A stretch of 64,000 bases of DNA from positions 153,393,571 through 153,457,570 of the forward strand of contig JAVGWX010000002.1 of NCBI GenBank assembly GCA_036924085.1, read 5' to 3'. Every line of letters starts with the position of its first letter. The stretch's first letter is position 1. This DNA is from Ariolimax columbianus. Taxonomy: Eukaryota > Mollusca > Gastropoda > Stylommatophora > Arionidae. Of the stretch, positions 32,906 to 44,139 are shown piece by piece. The position numbers and the translations under genes were made by a program. The notes under the pieces were generated by a model. That model had not been told where the DNA came from. It made no database searches and saw nothing but the letters and a program-made list of their open reading frames with translations.

Positions 32906-33470
32906 ACCAATGTGATAAGGGCGAAGAGATATGTTGATGGCTTATGTGCACCAATGTGATAAGGGTGAAGAGATATGTTGATGGATTATGTGCACCAATG
33001 TGATAAGGGCGAAGAGATATGTTGATGGATTGTGTGCAGCAATGTGATAAGGGCGAAGAGATATGTTGATGGAGTATGTGCACCAATGTGATAAGGGCGA
33101 AGAGATATGTTGATACCCTAGACACACCAACCTGATAAGAGCGAAGACAAATGTTGATAGCTTATGCTCACCAATGTGATAAGAGTTAAGACAGATGTTG
33201 ATACCCTATGCTCATCGATGTGTTGAGAGGTAAGACAGATGTTGATACCCTAGACACACCAACCTGATAAGAGCGAAGACAAATGTTGATAGCTTATGCT
33301 CACCAATGTGATAAGAGTTAAGACAGATGTTGATACCCTATGCTCATCGATGTGTTGAGAGGTAAGACATATGTTGATACCCTATGCTCACCAATGTGAT
33401 AAGAGCTAAGACATGTGTTGATAGTTTATGCTCACCAATATGAGACAGGCGAAGAGAGATGTTTCAGAGC
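32885..33470. repeat. 46-47-bp minisatellite seeded by the LINE 3' end, about 12 copies
   Basis: The first unit, GTTGATGGCCTGTCAGCACC plus AATGTGATAAGGGCGAAGAG, is the terminal coding sequence of the preceding RTE relic (VDGLSAP). Later units read GATGGCTTATGTGCACCAAT. The right half is a dimer-like pattern (33095-33360) in which two whole blocks of about 135 bp are repeated almost exactly. Confidence 0.9.
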
Positions 33471-33499
33471 CTTAAACAAGAAACGATTTTATTATTGAA

Positions 33500-33735
33500 A
33501 TGAAAATTTTTATTTTTGTACTGGACTTAAGTTTCCTGTTTTTTTAACTTTCATAAGTTCCCTAATGCGATTATTTGTATATGTGTACCTCCTACTTTGT
33601 CGATATTGCTACCAAGATACTTGAATGTACCAACATCCTGATTGTTGCCAGTTGCATTTATTCTCATAATCTTGGATTTGTCTCTGCGCATTCGCACTCC
33701 CAATGTCTGTAGCCTCTTATAAAGCGTACCTATGT
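33500..33735 (-). pseudogene. RTE-like LINE post-RT relic
   Basis: The minus strand reads RLQTLGVRMRRDKSKIMRIN and DVGTFKYLGSNIDKVGGTH, matching the K.K.M..N and F.YLGS.....GG blocks after the RT of RTE elements. Confidence 0.8.
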
Positions 33736-34865
33736 TCGGGTACAGTCGTCACTTAAAATGGACAGGCTTCAGTAGATGTTAATCCTTGAGGATAAAAGAG
33801 ATACGCCCTCGCCAAAAATCAAGTTAAACCTGCAAACGAAAGCTCGCCTCGAGCATCAATCTTCATGTGTGATTTAGTCTTTCTCTACCTATATTGCCTT
33901 ACGATATACAAAACATGGACAATAAACAAATCAGTACACCCATATCCAACCAACTGTAGCTATCCAACAGTCCACAGCAGTCCTGATTACCATGAAATAG
34001 CAGTGGATATGCCAGGATGGGGGGAAATTAATATATTATTACGGTCCTGAAGATGATGACCAGATTGAGTTCTGCGCACGTGAACTCTGCCGTCTGAATG
34101 ACCCCAAGATGTAGCATGGGCCGAGCCCAGACAGCGACTTATCGCTGCCTGCTTGCACGATGGTCAACTACCCATTGCTGACCAAGACCCTATTCCCTCC
34201 AAGTGACGGCCCTACAAGCAGACCACAACCAAGCAGCATGGCTTTGAGAATAGAGATTTTTTAAAAGCGAAGGCAAACCCGGTGCCGAAAATGCCGTGCT
34301 GAAATGTGATGTGTCGTTCCGATAGGCGCAGCTTCACTGTCAATTATAGCACAACGTTCTTCTCAGAACGAACGACAAAGACGAAGAAAGAAACATAATT
34401 AGATAACGTGCATGCTGTCTGTTGTTCATAAAACATCCGCGAACTTCAGTGCTGCCATTGTGTGTTGAGATCACATGGGCTGACCAACATTCAAAATCAA
34501 GAGGCATGTGCTTGACTTTGCTTCAAGAAGGTGAATAATGACGTCAGAAATTAAAAGGGGTTAGCGCATTATGTGATGCCTCCATTAATTAACAGTTTGA
34601 TACGTGTAACCCTGGTGAAAGCATTCCCACAGTCGCCACAGAGAAGGTCAAGCTAACTCCCAAAATACCACACGTCTGGCACGGTCAGGACAGGAATGCC
34701 ATGACATGCCCCAGTGGTTTCCTGTAAGGGCCTATCCTGTGTGAAAGACAAAAAAAAAAAGGCTACTGCCATACTTTTGTGTCCGGTGTGAGCATCGGTT
34801 AATTTGAGTCTCAAGTTAAAGTTGCACTGAGATATCTACGTATTTCGGTTCGGCACATATATAAG
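33736..34865. other. Spacer, no gene seen
   Basis: About 1.1 kb without array or domain. A possible TATA-like ACATATATAAGC occurs at about 34855 just before the next array. Confidence 0.4.
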
Positions 34866-34869
34866 CGGA

Positions 34870-35530
34870 GACATAAGATGGGGTATCAGTGGACACATGA
34901 GATGGACTATCAATGGAGAAAGATGGGGTATCAGTGGAGAAAGGGTGGAGTATCAGTGGAGAAAGGGTGGAGTATCAGTGGAGAAAGGGTGGAGTTTCGG
35001 TGGAGAAAGATGGGGTATTAGTGGAGAAAGGGTGGGGTTTCAGTGGAGAAAGATGGGGTATCAGTGGAGAAAGATGGGGTATCAGTGGAGAAAGATGGGG
35101 TATCAGTTGAGAAAGATGGGGTATCAGTGGAGACATGAGATGGAGTATCAATGGAGAAAGATGGGGTATCAGTGGAGTGGAGAAAGATGGGGTATCAGTG
35201 GAGAAAGGGTGGAGTTTCAGTGGAGAAAGATGGGGTATCAGTGGAGAAAGATAGGGTATCAGTGGAGAAAGATGTGGTATCAGTGGAGAAAGATGGGGTA
35301 TCAGTGGAGAAAGGGTGGAGTTTCAGTGGAGAAAGATGGGGTATCAGTGGAGAAAGATGTGGTATCAGTGGAGAAAGATGGGGTATCAGTGGAGAAAGAT
35401 GGGGTATCAGTGGAGAAAGGGTGGAGTTTCAGTGGAGAAAGATGGGGTATCAGTGGAGACAGATGGGGTATCAGCGGAGACATCGGATATGAATGGAGAC
35501 ATGAGATGGGGTATCAACGGGGACACCATG
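34870..35530. repeat. 21-bp minisatellite, about 30 copies
   Basis: Unit GGGTATCAGTGGAGAAAGAT with variants GGGTGGAGTTTCAG. The period of seven codons leaves several frames open, the longest 233 residues at 34897-35598 with WRKMGYQ repeats. Frames shift freely between registers (GERWGIS, VEKDGVS), which argues against a selected protein. Confidence 0.96.
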
Positions 35531-35639
35531 ACAATTACATTCTACTAGTGGGAGGGTTGTTTAAAACATTGAAATCTAGTGTTCCATCAAATAGGTGATT
35601 GCCATGTCGTGTCTTTGTATGATGGAAGAGTCGGCTCCT

Positions 35640-35850
35640 CGTTAGGCCTTCATGCAGCCCCCTCGCCCTTGAATGTATGCCCTGACAGCAGTTAACAGCC
35701 CGGTCTTCCAACTGCCAAATGGTTCTTTTACGTACACAGCATCTACACTGCAATTCCGGTTGTACAGTCTAACCGCGACAGGTCAAGGCCTTGATCACCT
35801 TCGAGACCAGGGGAAGATTGCAACTTGCAAGTTTCGAACCTTCTCCGATA
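35640..35850 (-). mobile_element. tRNA-derived SINE, family D
   Basis: The minus strand reads AAGGTTCGAAACTTGCAAG, CCCCTGGTCTCGAAGGTGA and GTACGTAAAAGAACCATTTG, the same block order as 4730-4925. Confidence 0.75.
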
Positions 35851-36534
35851 AGCCACTTTCGTTCATTTCTTGAGAAGACTCCAACAACAGCGGGACCCCA
35901 TCCAAAAACAAACCAAAAAAAACTATATTACATAAAGCACAAATCGCTGTGGCAACACTATCTGCATACTAAAAGGTGTGCAGTGTCTTCAGTGCCAATC
36001 AGCAAATGCCGGTTTTCGAGTATATCCGGCGCCTGTCAGTGTTCACGTGACTTGTTGGTTGATTCGTTCGGTCATGTCAATCCGACATTTAGCACAATTG
36101 TGAACGTTTAGTACAAAAAAGTCGTGAATTATATATTTTTTTAAAAGCTTCGCTGGTGTGTACTAGTGCGCACATTTTGTATAGGTGATATTCCAGATAA
36201 CACCGGAGGCTATGACGATTAGAGACTTAATTGCTCTAAGTGTCAGTAGCTCTTCGGCGTCATGAAACCTTCCTTACTTGTAAGACGGGAACACAATAAC
36301 AGCTGGGTAGACTGGCCCGTACCGAAACCGGTGATCGAACATGGTCCTTTTACGTGAGAAACAATCGCTCCAGCATAGTATACAATTATGTTTCATGTGC
36401 ATTTCCATGTTGGAACAAATTGTTCTACTTTTCGACAATTTATTGTTCTTGGTGTTAGTCTGGAATCTAGATGGCTGAATGAACTGGGACATATGTACTT
36501 TCCTGCATCCCTGCTCATAGCCAGTCAAGTAGCT
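35851..36534. other. Spacer, no gene seen
   Basis: Frames at 35791-36111 and minus 36274-36528 lack recognisable domains. Confidence 0.35.
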
Positions 36535-37620
36535 ACTTCCGTGTTCGTCCCGGAGTACAGCTAGTCAAGTAGCAACTTCCTTGTTCGTCCTCGAGCACAG
36601 CTGGTCAAGTACCCACTTCCTTGTTCGTCTCGGAGCACAGCTAGTCAAGTAGCTGCATCCTTGTTCGTCCCCGAGCACAGCTAGTCAAGTAGCAACTTCC
36701 TTGTTCGTCCCCGAGCACAGCTAGTCAAGTAGCAACTTCCTTGTTCGTCCCCGAGCACAGCTAGTCAAGTAGCAACTTCCTTGTTCGTCCCAGAGTACAG
36801 CTAGTCAAGTAGCAACTTTCTTGTTCGTCCCCGAGCACAGCTAGTCAAGTAGCCACTTCCTTGTTCGTCCCCGAGCACAGCTAGTCAAGTAGCAACTTCC
36901 TTGTTCGTCCCCGAGCACAGCTAGTCAACTAGTCACTTCGTTGTTCGTCCCGGAGCACAGCTAGTCAAGTACCCACTTCCTTGTTCGTCCCGGAGCACAG
37001 CTAGTCAAGTAGCCACTTCCTTATTCGTCCTGGAGCACAGCTAGTCAAGTAGCCACTTCCTTGTTCATTCCGGAGCACAGCTAGTCAAGAAGCAACTTCC
37101 TTGTTCGTCCCGGAGCACAGCTAGTCAAGTAGCCACTTCCTTGTTCGTCCCGGAGTACAGCTAGTCAAGTAGCAACTTCCTTGTTCGTCCCCGAACACAG
37201 CTAGTCAAGTAGCCACTTCCTTGTTCGTCCCCGAGCACAGCTAGTCAAGTAGCAACTTCCTTGTTTGTCCCCGAGCACAGCTAGTCAACTAGCCACTTCG
37301 TTGTTCGTCCCGGAGCACAGCTAGTCAAGTACCCACTTCCTTGTTCGTCCCGGAGCACAGCTAGTCAAGTAGCCACTTCCTTATTCGTCCCGGAGCACAG
37401 CTAGTCAAGTTGCCACTTCCTTGTTCATTCCGGAGCACAGCTAGTCAAGTAGCAACTTCCTTGTTCGTCCCGGAGCACAGCTAGTCAAGTAGCCACTTCC
37501 TTGTTCGTCCCGGAGCACAGCTAGTCAAGTAGCCACTTCCTTATTCGTCCCGGAGCACAGCTAGTCAAGTAGCCACTTCCTTGTTCGTCCCGGAGCACAG
37601 CTAGTCAAGTAGCCACGTCC
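36535..37620. repeat. 40-bp satellite, 27 copies, with 360-bp higher-order period
   Basis: Unit CTAGTCAAGTAGCCACTTCC then TTGTTCGTCCCGGAGCACAG, with an exact 40-bp period. Diagnostic variants recur exactly nine units apart: CACTTCGTTGTTC at about 36935 and 37295, AAGTACCCAC at 36966 and 37326, TTATTCGTCC at 37021 and 37381, TTGTTCATTC at 37061 and 37421. A nine-unit block has therefore been duplicated. Confidence 0.98.
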
Positions 37621-37850
37621 ATGTTCTGCAGAAAATTCAGAAATTGCATCAGTTCTATCACGAACTGTTCTCGACCGGGCCTGTTTTACCGAAAAATAAC
37701 ACAGGAGTTAAATGCAGCAGTTGAACACGTCGTGATTGTAAATGAAATAATCGTACTACTGGACATTAGTCAATGTTCACCACACCACATCAATGATGCA
37801 CACCTCCAGCTCCCATAATATGCCATAACCTGTGTGGAGAGCCTTGAGCC
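37621..37850. other. Spacer
   Basis: No recognised element. Confidence 0.4.
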
Positions 37851-38068
37851 TATTACCAACGGTCAGAGTCCAGGTGTAACCTATTACCAACGGTCAGTGT
37901 CCAGGTGTAACCTATTACCAACGGTCAGTGTCCAGGTGTAACCTATTACCAACGGTCAGTGTCCAGATGTAACCTATTACCAACGGTCAGTGTCCAGGCG
38001 TAACATATAACCAACGGCCAGTGTCCAGGTGTAACCTATTACCAACGGTCAGTGTCCAGGTGTAAATC
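37851..38068. repeat. 31-bp tandem repeat, 7 copies
   Basis: Unit GTGTAACCTATTACCAACGG then TCAGTGTCCAG. Confidence 0.95.
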
Positions 38069-38189
38069 GAATTTGAAAAAAAAGGGGAATCTTCAGACGA
38101 CGATGACTGCGAATATATCCAATGACTCGAACATCTGTATAACTGCAGATACATGCAAAAACCATTGTCTTTGGCGGATCTCAAGGCAG

Positions 38190-38430
38190 CAAATACAAGA
38201 GTGTCCAGTGCAGCTGATATCTGGTCCAATACGGTGTGAGGTTGCCGGAAACGGAGTTTCTAGTGCAGCTGATATATGGTACACTATTGTGTGAGGTTGC
38301 CGGGCACGGAGAGTGTCTAGTGCAGCTGATATCTGGTCCAATACTGTGTGAGGTTGTCGGACACGGAGAGTTTCGAGTCCAGCTTATATCTGGTACAATA
38401 CTGTGTGAGGTTGCCGGACACGGAGAGTAA
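38190..38430. repeat. About 56-bp tandem repeat, 4 copies
   Basis: Unit contains GTGCAGCTGATATCTGGTCC and GTGTGAGGTTGCCGGACACG. Confidence 0.94.
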
Positions 38431-38735
38431 GTAACTGGGTACCACGGTACTTGACTCCAGAATTGAAATAATAGCGTATTGATACATGTCAAGCATTTGT
38501 ATGGCGTCTTTAAGCAGAGTATAGAGATTTCCAAAGGAGAACTGTTGCTGCAGATGAAACCTGGGTTCACTACCACCAGAAGGAATTCAAGAGAGCGAGC
38601 AAAGGATCCCATCTCCCCAAACTCGATGATGGTCCATCAGTAGTGAAGGTTATACTAGCTCTCTTCTGGTGTGAACTAGGTGTTATTTTAGACAAATGTA
38701 TGTCCAATGGGAATACTCTCACCATTGTCAAGTAC
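38431..38735. other. Spacer
   Basis: No recognised element. Confidence 0.4.
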
Positions 38736-38737
38736 AC

Positions 38738-39325
38738 TGATGTTTATAACGAATCACCTTCGACTTGCAATCAAATCTAAACTTGTTTATGGCGAATCAC
38801 CTTCGACTTGCAATCAAATCTAAACTTGTTTATGGCGAATCACCTTCGACTTGCAATCAAATCTAAACTTGTTTATAACGAATCACCTTCGACTTGCAAT
38901 CAAATCTAAACTTGTTTATGGCGAATCACCTTCGACTTGCAATCAAATCTAAACTTGTTTATAACGAATCACCTTCGACTTGCAATCAAATCTAAACTTG
39001 TTTATAACGAATCACCTTCGACTTCAAATCTAAACTTGTTTATGACGAATCATCTTCGACTTGCAATCAAATCTAAACTTGTTTATAACGAACCATCTTC
39101 GACTTCAAATCTAAACTTGTTTATGACGAATCATCTTCGACTTGCAATCAAATCTAAACTTGTTTATAACGAACCATCTTCGACTTCAAATCTAAACTTG
39201 TTTATGACGAATCATCTTTGACTTGCAATCAAATCTAAACTTGTTTATAACGAACCATCTTCGACTTCAAATCTAAACTTGTTTATGACGAATCATCTTC
39301 GACATGCAATCAAATCTAAACTTCG
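38738..39325. repeat. 43-bp array passing into a 43+38-bp dimer array
   Basis: Left part: 43-bp units with CGAATCACCTTCGACTTGCA and ATCAAATCTAAACTTG. From about 39010, full units alternate with 38-bp units lacking GCAAT (GACTTCAAATCTAAAC), an 81-bp higher-order repeat. Confidence 0.96.
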
Positions 39326-39788
39326 TGGACTTCTGAGTACATCGGTCTAGTTGCTAATTGACAATGATCAACCTCGTGCTGCCGAAGAAAGTTGCAACCA
39401 TCGGATACCTGCACTTTCAGTGTCTTCCCTATCCGCCGTACTCGCCCAAAGTGATTACCGCGTCTTTGGACCACTCAAATAAGCGATGAAGCAGCTAATG
39501 CACGAGTGGCTACTACACACACTACCAAAATTCGTCGCTTCTGGATAAATTCATGCACTTTGTAGGCGAGGGGGTAACTGTATCGAACGCAGTAGAGGTT
39601 AGGTCGAAACAGTTGTTTATCATTTTACTTAATAAAAAAAAAAATAATATAGTTTTCATTTGAAATTGAAGTCATCTCGTAAAATATAGCGTATTAAATT
39701 CCGTACAGACATGCAGAGTTGATCTGTCTATAGTGCAAACTGAAAATTAAATTTATTTTTCTTTTTAAAAAATACTTTTTTGTTAATA
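39326..39788. other. Spacer, AT-rich
   Basis: GTTTGGACCACTCAAATAAG-like sequence near 39460 could be a mariner 3' end remnant, but this is too weak to call. Confidence 0.3.
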
Positions 39789-40078
39789 ATGATCTCTTTC
39801 GCTGAACCCCCAGAGACTTATCACCGAGTAACAGAGATATTTCACTGAACCCAATAAAGACCTTTTGCTGGACCTCTAAAGACCTTTCCCTGACCCTAAA
39901 GACCTTTCCATGAACCCATAGAGACCTTTCACTGAACCTATATAGACCCACAGAGTCATTTCACTGAACTAATAATTTTCGCTAAATCCAGAGAACTTTC
40001 ACTGAACCTATACATACCTTTCAGTGATCGGCTATAGACCTATCCATTGACCTTAAAGACCTTTTAGAGAATCCCCAG
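39789..40078 (-). repeat. Degenerate GGTTCAGTGAAAGGTCT minisatellite
   Basis: On the minus strand, units are variations of GGGTTCAGTGAAAGGTCTCT of about 22-30 bp. The same repeat occurs in plus orientation at 63330-63850 and a related one at 45885-46200. Confidence 0.85.
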
Positions 40079-40320
40079 ACCGCCAATTGAACAATTCACA
40101 TGTATAACACAATATATTGTCCAGTGCTCGAAATATACTATGAACCCGGGGCCGTTATGAACCCATGGGCGTTTAGCGTGGAGGAGCGGATAGGACCACC
40201 TGCAGCCTTCTTAGTACGCCATAAACATCGATAACAGGACAAGCCGGGGTCATGTCTGGGTTCTTTACCATGTAAAACTAATTACTACGAAAATCACTGT
40301 CGACAGAGGACAGTGTTTTG
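40079..40320. other. Spacer
   Basis: No recognised element. Confidence 0.4.
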
Positions 40321-40592
40321 GCGCAGGTAAATGAAGAAAAAATACAGAAATGAGACAGAACGAAATGGAGAGAAAAAAAACGGAATGAATAAGAAAACAG
40401 AAATAGAAAAGAAAACAAAAATGTAGAAGAGAACAGAAATGGAGAAGAAAATAAAAATGTAGATGAAAATAGAAATGGAGAAGAGAACAGAAATGTAGAA
40501 GAAAATAGAAATGTAGATGAAAATAGAAATGGAGAAGAAAACAGAAATGTAGAAGAAAAAAGAAGGACATGGAGAAGAAAAAATAAAGTATC
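40321..40592. repeat. 18-bp A/G-rich minisatellite
   Basis: Units such as AGAAATGTAGAAGAAAAT, G- and A-only apart from single T residues. Phe/Leu/Ser-rich frames on the minus strand (40265-40714) are its translation. Confidence 0.93.
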
Positions 40593-40679
40593 CATGTCAT
40601 GGAAATCGATGCCATTAGTTTGTTTAGAGTAAGTGGGCATGTTTCAGATGGTTGACTTATCACAATTCTGAGAAATATA

Positions 40680-41200
40680 TTTGACTTGTAACAATTATCA
40701 GATAGATGATTCACTTGTCACAAGTATCAGATACATGATTCACTTGTCACAAGTATCAGATACATGTTTAGTTTGTCACAAGTATCAGATAAATGTTTCA
40801 TTTGTCACAAGTATCCGATAAATGTTTCATTTGTCACAAGTATCCGATAAATGTTTAGTTTGTCACAAGTATCCGATAAATGTTTCACGTGTCACAAGTA
40901 TCAGATAAATGTTTCATTTGTCACAAGTATCCGATAAATGTTTCACTTGTCACAAGTATCAGATAAATGTTTCATTTGTCACAAGTATCCGATAAATGTT
41001 TCACTTGTCACAAGTATCCGATAAATATTATATTTGTCACAAGTATCAGATACATTTTTCACTTGTCACAAGTATCAGATAAATGTTTCATTTGTCACAA
41101 GTATCAGATAAATGTTTCCTTTGTCACAAGTATCAGATAAATGTTTCATTTGTCACAAGTATCCGATAAATGTTTCATTTGTCACAAGTATCGACGAGAT
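40680..41200. repeat. 29-bp minisatellite, about 18 copies
   Basis: Unit TTTGTCACAAGTATCAGATA then AATGTTTCA, with CCGATA/CAGATA variants. Confidence 0.96.
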
Positions 41201-41269
41201 ATATCAATGGTTACACACAAAAAAGCTGCATCACTAGATTATTAAAGCTCGCATAACTTGTCACAAGAA

Positions 41270-41845
41270 TAGTTATATTATGCAAAGAGTTGGCTCACTT
41301 GTCACACACAGAGTTAGTTCAGTTGTCGAGCAAAAAGTTGGCTCACTTGTCACACAGAGAGTTAGTTCAGTTGTCGAGCAAAGAGTTGGCTCACTTGTCA
41401 CACACAGAGTTAGTTCAATTGTCGAGCAAAGAGTTGGTTCACTTATCACACACAGGAGTAGTGCAATTGTCACACAAAGAGTAGTTCAGTTGTAATACAA
41501 AGAGTTGGTACAGTTAACACACAAAGAGGTAGTCCAATTGTCATACAAAGAGTTGGTACAGTTGTCACACATAGAGTTGGCTCATTTGTCACGCAAAAGT
41601 TGGTAGTGTTATTACACAAAGAGTTGGTACAGTTGTCATATAAAGAGTTGGTACAGTTATCACACGAAGAGTTGGTACAGTTATCACACGAAGAGTTGGT
41701 ACATTTATCACATGAAGAGTTGGTACAGTTATCACACAAAGAATTGGTTCACTTGTCCCACAAAGAATTGATTCAGTTGTAGTGCAAAGATTTGGTTCAC
41801 TTGTCACACAACATGCTATTTCAATGGCTACATAAAGAGTTGTAC
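41270..41845. repeat. 24-bp minisatellite, about 23 copies, part as 48-bp dimers
   Basis: 41280-41470 has 48-bp dimers (GAGTTGGCTCACTTGTCACA, then GAGTTAGTTCAGTTGTCGAG). 41470-41840 has 24-bp units (GAGTTGGTACAGTTATCACA). The shared ACTTGTCACA suggests kinship with the adjacent 29-bp array. Confidence 0.95.
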
Positions 41846-42106
41846 AACTGATCATAAGTATAAAAGAATCTGTGACTTACCTTCAGAGCAACACGTAGCT
41901 GGTTGTATAATCTGCAAAATTGAAACAGTCCTTGATTTGCACAAGAAAATACTTCCATCGTTGCGGAACCTGGCAAGAGACAAGTAAAAATAAGAATGTC
42001 ACGAGAGCTTAACTACACTGCGCTTTTGTCGCACCTGATCTGATATCAGATCATTGCTTGCAACTTTAATCGATTTCGTTCTGTCTACCTGAGAAAGATA
42101 GTGGCG
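41846..42106. other. Spacer
   Basis: No recognised element. Confidence 0.4.
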
Positions 42107-42440
42107 CTACAAGTGGTAATATATCAATAGATGGATGTTGTTGTTGTTGGAGCTACTCGTATCTGAGTTGTTTTCTCTGACAGGTAGTTGGTAGTGACTC
42201 TTTTTATATCCACTGAGACTGGTTTCTGATCGCTGTAGTGTTGTTGGCGGCTTCTCAGCAGCGTCATTACTACGGGGTCCCGTGTTTATTCCAACATCTC
42301 TGGACATGCTGCTAAAAGAGGCCCTGCTTCCATGTATACCGTGTGTACATGAGATGGGAGAAATTTGGTCTGCAACTGAAGCAAGTCGTGACATCCGCAA
42401 TGGTTCGGAGCTACTCGTGCTGGGAAGAGATAACTCTTAA
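42107..42440 (-). CDS. Unassigned minus-strand open frame (weak candidate)
   Basis: About 110 codons open from a good acceptor-like site (ATCTCTTCCCAG, ending near 42420) to a stop at 42107. The sequence is not tandemly repeated. The peptide is Ser/Asn-rich, with SSNNNN near its end and SRDVGINTGPRSND in the middle. That segment is loosely like the DV..NPGP motif found near the start of some LINE ORFs. No ATG with good context was found, and no domain. It could be an exon, a LINE ORF remnant, or chance. Confidence 0.17.
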
Positions 42441-43262
42441 CGATGTTATTGGTAGCCTATTAAAGTGGCTCTTCTTACATCACAGAGGGTACTCTCTCTC
42501 ATGCATGTAGTGCAAAGCGAGCTTCGTCAGTATATTCATCACTTTGTGGAGGACAATGGCATCACTACTGTGTTGGTCTAGAGGCTGTGACATAGTCTGT
42601 TTCCAAGGAGACTAGCGTTGACGTGAGGTTGGGTCTTGACCAGAATGTTTCTCCTGACGTTGATGCTTTTGTTCGATCCTTTAGCACTTTCAATAGACTA
42701 TAACAAGGTTTTCAGTACTGACGTCATAGCAGTGGTACAAGTGGAATGGTAACAGAAGAAGGTGGATGAACAATAGTCTTTCAGAATACAAACACGGGCA
42801 ATGTGAATAGAAGGAGAAATACAGAAACAGAAAAAAATCGCTCAGATAGTACCACCAAGCAAAAAAAGGGCAGGGCTATGTTTGAAGGAAACTTCAAAGA
42901 GAGAACAAGTGGTCGAGTAGGTGAATATACGACACGGGATAATGATGTCAGACGTGACACATCTGGCCCAGGAGAGGTGACGTGTGCTCCGACCAGTGGC
43001 CGGCTAACAAAACTAACAAACCAACAAAACTAACAAATTATAAAGTGCAAACAGAATTGATACGTTCGACAGTAAATATGCTTTGGTCACATCAATAGAC
43101 ATAACACGCTGCTGAAAACTAAACTGGAGGAAAAGCTGGAATGCAAAAGTGCTAGAGGTAAACAGTGCTATTGTGGGAAGGTTGTAGCAAGGTAAGAGAC
43201 AGAGGATGCTCAAGATCTATTGCAGCCGACCAACGACGTGGTTATGGTGCCTGATCTGACAA
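42441..43262. other. Spacer, no gene seen
   Basis: GATGTAAGAAGAGCCACT occurs inverted near 42465-42483, suggesting a small minus-strand piece of repeat family C. Frame 42803-43033 is polar and low-complexity, without recognised domain. Confidence 0.4.
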
Positions 43263-43264
43263 CG

Positions 43265-43672
43265 AGGAATCATCAAGGGATGGACAAGTATTATATCATT
43301 GCGTTCCACCAATACCAGAAGAGGAAAGCTTAATACTCGAGGAGGAATCATCAAGGGATGGACAAGTATTATATCATTGCGTTCCACCAATACCAGAAGA
43401 GGAAAGCTTAATACTCGAGGAGGAATCATCAAGGGATGGACAAGTATTATATCATTGCGTTCCACCAATACCAGAAGAGGAAAGCTTAATACTCGAGGAG
43501 GAATCATCAAGGGATGGACAAGTATTATATCATTGCGTTCCACCAATACCAGAAGAGGAAAGCTTAATACTCGAGGAGGAATCATCAAGGGATGGACAAG
43601 TATTATATCATTGCGTTCCACCAATACCAGAAGAGGAAAGCTTAATACTCGAGAAGGAATCATCGAGAGATT
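43265..43672. repeat. 78-bp tandem array, 5 essentially identical copies
   Basis: Units start at 43265, 43343, 43421, 43499 and 43577, with a diverging partial at 43655. I see no difference between the five full units (AGGAATCATCAAGGGATGGA ... GAAAGCTTAATACTCGAGG). The period is 26 codons, giving 148-150-residue frames on both strands. Confidence 0.97.
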
Positions 43673-44138
43673 GGTACACTACGGTATTTCATTGCTTTAC
43701 CTACGGGTATGTACACGCTTAGGACTACTAAGTTGTAAATGGGTACCTTGACGTCATGTTATAGAAGTTGAGGCGGTAAGGAAAATGAAATAGGTCATCA
43801 AACTTCGGAAAAAGCTGAGACCTAGTACAATGAAGTCTACAAGACTACATCCGTGAGGGTAATGTGTGCTCTACCTTTGACCACAAAGACAAGAGGTAAA
43901 AGTGAAAAGGACATATCAGATTGTTAATGGGTAAACAATAATCTGTGAATATTTACCACGAAACGAGTGATACACGCAAGAAGAAAATGCAAGTGACTAA
44001 ACAGTAACATCTGATGGTGTGCCGTGAATATAGTGATATCGGTGAGACAGAAATATTAGATACAAGTGGACACAGAATATTGTCTCGGTGATTACCAGGA
44101 AAGCCAGTAGAAGACATCACTATAGAAAGGAATGAAAG
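43673..44138. other. Spacer, no gene seen
   Basis: No recognised element. Confidence 0.4.
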
Positions 44139-44139
44139 A

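Noticed and set aside
36535..37620. Regular repeats suggesting a CRISPR array
   Set aside because: The units are contiguous 40-bp tandem repeats without unique spacers, in animal-type DNA with no cas genes. The same holds for the other arrays.
39326..39600. Second mariner relic
   Set aside because: A few words (CTCAAATAAGCGATGAAGCA) look transposase-like, but no motif series could be established.
43217..43751. 26-residue-repeat protein genes on either strand
   Set aside because: Identical DNA units explain both frames; no promoter, splice or codon signal distinguishes one.
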